From NCBI GenBank assembly GCA_034412795.1, contig DAOUMD010000016.1, positions 1 through 64,000 on the forward strand: a stretch of 64,000 nt of DNA. Reading direction: 5' to 3'. The position numbers and the translations under genes were made by a program. Shown one piece after another: positions 59,875 to 64,000 of this stretch. The notes below the pieces were generated by a model. The model saw only the letters and a program-made list of their open reading frames with translations. It had not been told where the DNA came from and ran no database searches. How positions within the stretch are numbered: the first letter of the stretch is position 1; every line of letters begins with the position of its first letter. This DNA is from JAUVPY01 sp034412795. Its GTDB lineage: Bacteria > Chloroflexota > Anaerolineae > 4572-78 > NAK82.

Positions 59875-61365
59875 ATGAGGATGGTGAAAACAATGAGCGA
59901 CAATGCCAGTTCCAGCCCTGGCGCTCGACTGTTGCGCTTCAGCGTGTTGCAACCGGCCGATATTGAGCGCATCCACGACCTCTCGCTGAAGGTACTTGAG
60001 GAGACGGGCATCATCGTTCATTTTCCTCCTGCTCGTGACCTCCTCCAACGTCACGGCGCTTCTGTTGACGAAGCGCACCAATTGGTCTACATCCCGCGTC
60101 GCCTGGTGGAGGAGGCGCTGGAGTCAGCCCCACGCCGGGTGGCCGTGTATAGCCGGGGTGATCCCGGGAAAGACTATCTCCTGGAGTTGGATGGGGGGCG
60201 TTATGGACGGACTACCACCGGGCTCAACTGGATTCTGGATTACGACGCCACCCAGCGGCGAGCGGTCACCGAGGCTGATGTGATCAACTGGACGCGTGTG
60301 ATCCACGCTCTGCCCAACATCCATTTCGCCGGCTCGCTCAATGACCAGGAGGAGGCGGCCAAATCGGAGGAGGTGCGCTGCCTGGCCCGCATGCTGCACT
60401 ACACCGATAAGCCCTTCATGTTTTCGGCCTTCAGCGGAGAGGGGATGCGCTGGCTGTGGCGTTTGACCGAAGTGGTACAATCTGAGCACCGCCAGCCGCG
60501 CCTGATGGTTCTCTCGTCGGTGAACAGCCCTCTGATCTATGGCTGGGGGCAATGCGAAGCGGCTATGGTATCCGCCGAGGTGGGCATACCCGTTTGTTTT
60601 AACTCCTCGGCGGTGGCCGGGGTGACGGCGCCCGTTACTCTGGCCGGCAATGTGGTTCAGATGAATGCCGAGATGCTGGCCGCCCTGACCATCATCCAAA
60701 CCCACCGGCCCGGTGCCCGGGTAGTATATGCGGCTCACCCCATGGCTATGGACATGAGGAACGGTTATGCATCCATCAGTATGGGGGAGGTGGGCTTGAT
60801 GTCTGCGGCGTGTGTCGACATGGGGCGCTATTACGGTCTGCCGACGTCTTCCAACGGGGTTTGCACCGATGCGTGTACGCCTGACCCCATGGCCACGCTG
60901 GAGAAATGGGCCAATGGTTACTTGCCCGTCATGGCAGGGGCCAACGTCAACGGCGGCGCAGGCTCGCTGGCTTGTGTAGGTACCGTCAGTCTCGAGCAAT
61001 TGGTGATCGACGATGACGTATACGGACATTTCTTCCGCCACACCCGGGGCCTTGAGGTAAATGAAGACACGCTGGCTGTCGACTTGATTGCCAGGGTCGG
61101 TCCTGGCAACGCGTACATCATGGAGGACCATACGTTGGCCCATTTCCAGGACGAGTACTATTTCTCCTCGTTGGCCAACCGGTTGAATGCACCCACCTGG
61201 GAAGCGGTGGGTGCCAAGGATGCCGTAGAGCGAGCTGCCGACATGGTCCAGCAAATACTGGCCGCTCCTTCGGAGCCGTTCTTGACTGATGAACAGTCCC
61301 GCGAGGTGAAGGCATTGCTGGCCAGGGCCGAAGAGGCACTGGCTGACATCGAGGTGCATGTCTAA
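59875..61365 (+). CDS. MttB-family (trimethylamine methyltransferase-like) protein, non-pyrrolysine
   Basis: 496 residues across the MttB family, without an in-frame amber codon, so it belongs to the non-pyrrolysine branch that demethylates glycine betaine, carnitine and similar quaternary amines. Landmarks: ETGIIVHFPPARDLL near the N terminus, TGLNWILDYD, SSVNSPL, and a Gly-rich MAGANVNGGAGSLACVGTVS. ATG 59875 is used; ATG 59893 is an alternative. The substrate is not evident; proximity to an SMP-30 enzyme may suggest a methylated sugar-like compound. Confidence 0.85.
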   Translation: MRMVKTMSDNASSSPGARLLRFSVLQPADIERIHDLSLKVLEETGIIVHFPPARDLLQRHGASVDEAHQLVYIPRRLVEEALESAPRRVAVYSRGDPGKDYLLELDGGRYGRTTTGLNWILDYDATQRRAVTEADVINWTRVIHALPNIHFAGSLNDQEEAAKSEEVRCLARMLHYTDKPFMFSAFSGEGMRWLWRLTEVVQSEHRQPRLMVLSSVNSPLIYGWGQCEAAMVSAEVGIPVCFNSSAVAGVTAPVTLAGNVVQMNAEMLAALTIIQTHRPGARVVYAAHPMAMDMRNGYASISMGEVGLMSAACVDMGRYYGLPTSSNGVCTDACTPDPMATLEKWANGYLPVMAGANVNGGAGSLACVGTVSLEQLVIDDDVYGHFFRHTRGLEVNEDTLAVDLIARVGPGNAYIMEDHTLAHFQDEYYFSSLANRLNAPTWEAVGAKDAVERAADMVQQILAAPSEPFLTDEQSREVKALLARAEEALADIEVHV

Positions 61366-61371
61366 CTGTCA

Positions 61372-61403
61372 GGTGCAACGCACTTCGCGAAGTGCGTTGC
61401 ACC
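61372..61403. repeat. Perfect 32-bp palindrome
   Basis: Two 16-bp halves (GGTGCAACGCACTTCG and its complement) without loop, followed by TTATT, 7 bp after the MttB stop. A half copy with two changes is at 24086-24103. It may act as a terminator stem, but recurrence suggests a repeat family. Confidence 0.7.
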
Positions 61404-61438
61404 TTATTACCAGCCCACTTATCCAAGGAGACGTGAGA

Positions 61439-62314
61439 ATGAACGACGTGGAACGCGTACTGACGGTAACCAACCAGTTGGGAGAGGGTTCCATATGGCT
61501 CCCAGACGAGGGGGCGTTATATTGGGTCGATATTGATGAACGGAAGATATTCCGTTTTTACCCGTCCACAGAAAAGCTTGAGTCTTTTGATGTTGAGACG
61601 CGGGTAACTGCCCTGGCGATGCGTGCCTCCGGTGGCTTCATAACCGCTACCGACAAAGGGCTGGCATACTGGGACACCCAAACTCGAGAACTCAGTTTTA
61701 TCGCCGACCCCGAAGCCGACAATCCGTCCACGCGCTTGAACGATGGCGCTGTCGACCGCCAGGGGCGTTTCTGGGCCGGAAGCATGAACGAGGTAGACTT
61801 TGCAACACCGGATGGTTCTCTTTATCGTCTCGACCCGGATGGCTCTATTCATACTATGGAGGTTGAGATCCTGCTGTCCAACGGCATCGGCTGGAGTCCG
61901 GACAACAAAACCATGTATTTTACGGACTCCATGCGCCAGATGATCTTGGCCTATGACTACGATCCTGCCACCGGTGCCATCAGCAACCGTCGTCCTTTCG
62001 CTCAAGTCTCCGAAGAGGGAGTTTTGCCGGATGGCCTTACCGTTGATAGTGAAGGTTTTGTCTGGAGTGCCCAGTGGGGTGGAGGGAATGTAACCCGATA
62101 TGACCCGAACGGGGTGGTAGACCGCGTGATTCGATTGCCCGCGCAACAGATCACCTGCCCTGCATTCGGCGGAGAAAACCTGGACGAACTATATATTACC
62201 TCTGCCTGGACCGGCCTCAGCCAAGAGGAAAGGGAGAAGCAACCGTTGGCGGGTGCCCTGTTCCGAATTAAGGTAGGTGTCAATGGCCTGGCAGAGCCCA
62301 AGTTCGCCGGATGA
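61439..62314 (+). CDS. SMP-30/gluconolactonase/LRE family protein
   Basis: 291 residues, six-bladed beta-propeller lactonase. Metal ligands Glu16 (GEGSIW), Asn101 (RLNDGAVD), Asn148 (SNGIGWS) and Asp198 (PDGLTVD) are all present. AAGGAG 8 bp upstream fixes ATG 61439. It hydrolyses a sugar lactone, the expected product of dehydrogenases such as the Gfo/Idh enzymes in the window. Confidence 0.92.
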   Translation: MNDVERVLTVTNQLGEGSIWLPDEGALYWVDIDERKIFRFYPSTEKLESFDVETRVTALAMRASGGFITATDKGLAYWDTQTRELSFIADPEADNPSTRLNDGAVDRQGRFWAGSMNEVDFATPDGSLYRLDPDGSIHTMEVEILLSNGIGWSPDNKTMYFTDSMRQMILAYDYDPATGAISNRRPFAQVSEEGVLPDGLTVDSEGFVWSAQWGGGNVTRYDPNGVVDRVIRLPAQQITCPAFGGENLDELYITSAWTGLSQEEREKQPLAGALFRIKVGVNGLAEPKFAG

Positions 62315-62333
62315 AACCGCCCCCCCTCTTCCA

Positions 62334-62400
62334 TAGTTTGGAGAGGGGCCCGCTCCCTATAGTTTGGAGAGGGGTCCGCTCCCTATAGTTTGGAGAGGGG
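62334..62400. repeat. Short tandem repeat, 26-bp period
   Basis: Three units of TAGTTTGGAGAGGGG-CCGCTCCCTA spaced 26 bp apart in the gap between convergent genes. Each unit contains GGAGAGGGG and CCGCTCCC, which can pair, so it could also stop transcription from both sides. Confidence 0.65.
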
Positions 62401-62455
62401 GCTGGGGGGTGAGGACTATCTTCAGATTCGTCCTTCGTCTCTGGTCCTTCGTCCA

Positions 62456-63769
62456 TCAGATAAGCCAGTCGGCGATCGTCAAAGCATACGTTTTGGTCAG
62501 GGCGATTAGATCTTCTATGTTTACCCACTCATCGGGTGCGTGGGCGTTTCCTCCCCGCGGACCGAAGATCACCACCGGCGTAGGGCTGTGAAGGTTAAAC
62601 ATAAACCCGTCGCAGGCGAAGGGGGCTGGTACGTGCGACGCTGGCCGGCCAGTCACCGATTCCAGATTTGTTGCCAGGAGCTCAAAGACCGGATTGTCCT
62701 CCGACATAGTGCTGCCCGGCAGGAAGCGTGTTCGCAGCTCCCATCTCGTGGATACCCTCCGTAGCGCGGGAGTGACTTCGGTTCTCTTCGCGACCACCTC
62801 CTCAAGCTCTGATCTGAGCTCATCCTCGGTCACACCGGGAGGAATCTCAATCCAGAACTCAACCCAGGCCGTCTCAGGGATTGCCTCCCCTGTCCCCCAG
62901 GGAAGGAGTTCTCCGGCCTGCAAGATGAAGGGCATCAGTGGGAACACGTCATCTTCGAAGCCCTTTGGTTTGGGTCGGGCGTTGCGCTCTGTGTTGTATT
63001 CGTCCAGCGCAGCCAGGATGTGACCCAGGCCGATCACCGGGTCAGGGAGTTCAGTCTCTCCAAAACCCATTCCCACGCCTTCCGCGTCAACGAACAACCG
63101 GAATTGTTGGCCGCCTCGGTGCGAAGGGCTGATGAACATGTTATTGGGCTCGGGGTTAATGGCGATGTCGGCGTTATAACCACGCAGCCGGCAGGCAAGC
63201 GTTCCGTTGGAACCGCCGAACTCCTCGTCTACGACAGTTTCGAGAATCAGATCGCCCTTGAGTTTCAGGCCAAGCTCACTTATGCAACGTGCTGCCATCA
63301 GATAGGCGGCAATGCCACCCTTCATGTCGTTTGAGCCTCGCCCGTACAGTTTGCCATCTTCAACTGTCCCATCCCACCAGCCAAACTGGCCTTCACCGAC
63401 GACTGGGACCACATCCATGTGACCGGTGAACAGCAGCGATTTCTTGCCGCCTGGGCCTGGCTGCTCTTCATAAGGCCGGGAAGTCAGTACCCCCACGACA
63501 TTGGGCCGCCCGGCATAGTCTCGCCCCGGCCAATACGCCGGGTGATCGGTCAATCCTTCGACCTCTTCCGGTTGAAAAACGTCTACTTGACACCCAATGT
63601 CGCGCAGGAAATCAGCGACAAACATCTGGCAGTCTTTTTCGTCGCCATGAGGTGGCTTATTCTCGCTGGGGAGCCTTATCAGCGACTGCGCCAGGCCGAT
63701 GACCTCGGCCCGGTGAGCCTCAACCCATTCCAAGATCGAATCCCGAGAATAACCTGTCGAATCTGGCAT
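62456..63769 (-). CDS. M20 family metallohydrolase (ArgE/DapE/ACY1 type)
   Basis: 437 residues from the ATG at 63769, 5 bp after GGAGG; a TTG four codons earlier overlaps that binding site. Zinc ligands His117 (TGHMDVVP), Asp148 (SNDMKGG), Glu182 (VVDEEFGG). Lid domain about 200-330. Expected to release an acyl group or amino acid from an amide. Only distantly similar to the M20 enzyme at 33.3 kb. Confidence 0.9.
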   Translation of the reverse strand: MPDSTGYSRDSILEWVEAHRAEVIGLAQSLIRLPSENKPPHGDEKDCQMFVADFLRDIGCQVDVFQPEEVEGLTDHPAYWPGRDYAGRPNVVGVLTSRPYEEQPGPGGKKSLLFTGHMDVVPVVGEGQFGWWDGTVEDGKLYGRGSNDMKGGIAAYLMAARCISELGLKLKGDLILETVVDEEFGGSNGTLACRLRGYNADIAINPEPNNMFISPSHRGGQQFRLFVDAEGVGMGFGETELPDPVIGLGHILAALDEYNTERNARPKPKGFEDDVFPLMPFILQAGELLPWGTGEAIPETAWVEFWIEIPPGVTEDELRSELEEVVAKRTEVTPALRRVSTRWELRTRFLPGSTMSEDNPVFELLATNLESVTGRPASHVPAPFACDGFMFNLHSPTPVVIFGPRGGNAHAPDEWVNIEDLIALTKTYALTIADWLI

Positions 63770-63790
63770 ATTTTCCTCCAATTTTATAGG

Positions 63791-63926
63791 ATGGTTCAGA
63801 AATAGGGTAACACTTTCTCAACTGGACGAATGACGAATGACGAACGACGAAGAGACCTGAGCCAGTAATTGGTCCTTCGTCTTTCGTCTGCAATTGTTAC
63901 CCTAATTTCTGGAACTTCTGAACCAT
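63791..63926 (-). repeat. Interspersed repeat R1, copy 3 (simple form)
   Basis: 136 bp between ATGGTTCAGAA and TTCTGAACCAT; orientation opposite to copies 1 and 2. It shows what R1 looks like without the nested insertion. Lies 22 bp upstream of the M20 gene start. Confidence 0.75.
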
Positions 63927-63958
63927 GCCAATTTTATTGCACCTTATTTGTATTCAGG

Positions 63959-64000
63959 TTAATCCGCCAACTGCCCGCCATCAATCAAGATCGACGCGCC
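63959..64000 (-). CDS. SDR family oxidoreductase, 3' end only
   Basis: Reading into the window on the minus strand gives GASILIDGGQLAD and TAA. This is the normal C-terminal tail of classical short-chain dehydrogenases (TGASILIDGG). The rest of the gene lies beyond the window. Confidence 0.75.
   Translation of the reverse strand, partial: GASILIDGGQLAD

Noticed and set aside
60124..61359. 411-codon frame on the minus strand
   Set aside because: Antisense to the MttB-family gene; His/Gly/Arg-rich shadow sequence.
62334..62400. Possible CRISPR or phage attachment repeat
   Set aside because: Only three contiguous 26-bp units with no unique spacers and no cas genes.

Overview
The window looks like one 64-kb piece of a Chloroflexota (Anaerolineae-like) chromosome, moderately GC-rich by eye. 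This rests on the Tat-type solute-binding lipoproteins with Ala/Pro/Glu linkers after the lipobox, several short interspersed repeat families, and the dense set of ABC importers, Gfo/Idh/MocA dehydrogenases and UroD-fold proteins. No rRNA, tRNA, CRISPR array, transposase or integrase gene was seen. The organism assignment is inference; no marker gene is present.

Layout. 0.3-1.7 kb: an MFS permease (minus strand). 2.2-14.3 kb: a ROK regulator followed by a catabolic gene set that looks aimed at (amino)sugar conjugates: TIM-barrel isomerase, Gfo/Idh dehydrogenase, nitrilase-fold amidase, ROK-type kinase, PIG-L deacetylase (apparently frameshifted), UroD-type methyltransferase, HAD phosphatase, NagB-like isomerase/deaminase, DUF2961/GH172 hydrolase and a ceramidase-like amidase. 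14.5-18.9 kb: a complete CUT1 sugar importer (lipoprotein, two permeases, MsmK/UgpC-type ATPase). 19.2-25.0 kb: a DeoR regulator and a second importer without its own ATPase, whose last permease is duplicated in tandem. 25.1-44.6 kb: a long plus-strand catabolic run with a Gfo/Idh dehydrogenase, D-aminoacylase-like amidohydrolase, phosphotriesterase-family lactonase, a MoaD-like protein beside a tungsten-type aldehyde:ferredoxin oxidoreductase, two SDRs, M20 and creatinase-like M24 hydrolases, three UroD-fold genes plus the remnant of a fourth, a fucose-isomerase-type protein and a SIS/PfkB/GatZ tagatose-like module. 44.7-51.5 kb: promoter, long leader, Gfo/Idh dehydrogenase and a full branched-chain-amino-acid-type (Liv) importer. 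51.6-54.4 kb (minus): Zn-alcohol dehydrogenase and DegT/DnrJ aminotransferase.

54.35-58.5 kb is the unusual part. A broken aminoglycoside-phosphotransferase-like gene is followed by a small array of lower-GC genes of unknown function, separated by two sequences with the architecture of integron attC sites (terminal core boxes, inner arms with a single extrahelical G, all on the same strand) plus two degenerate sites. I read this as an integron cassette cluster without an integrase. 58.6-62.3 kb: a promoter and a UroD methyltransferase / MttB / SMP-30 operon. 62.5-64 kb (minus): an M20 peptidase and the 3' tip of an SDR.

Taken together the window encodes uptake (three ABC systems, one MFS) and stepwise breakdown of sugar- and amide-containing compounds: deacetylation/deacylation, isomerisation, dehydrogenation, phosphorylation, aldol-type cleavage and methyl transfer. 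Three MITE-like repeat families (here R1, R2, R3), a nested insertion and a promoter tract shared by two distant genes show active small-scale rearrangement.
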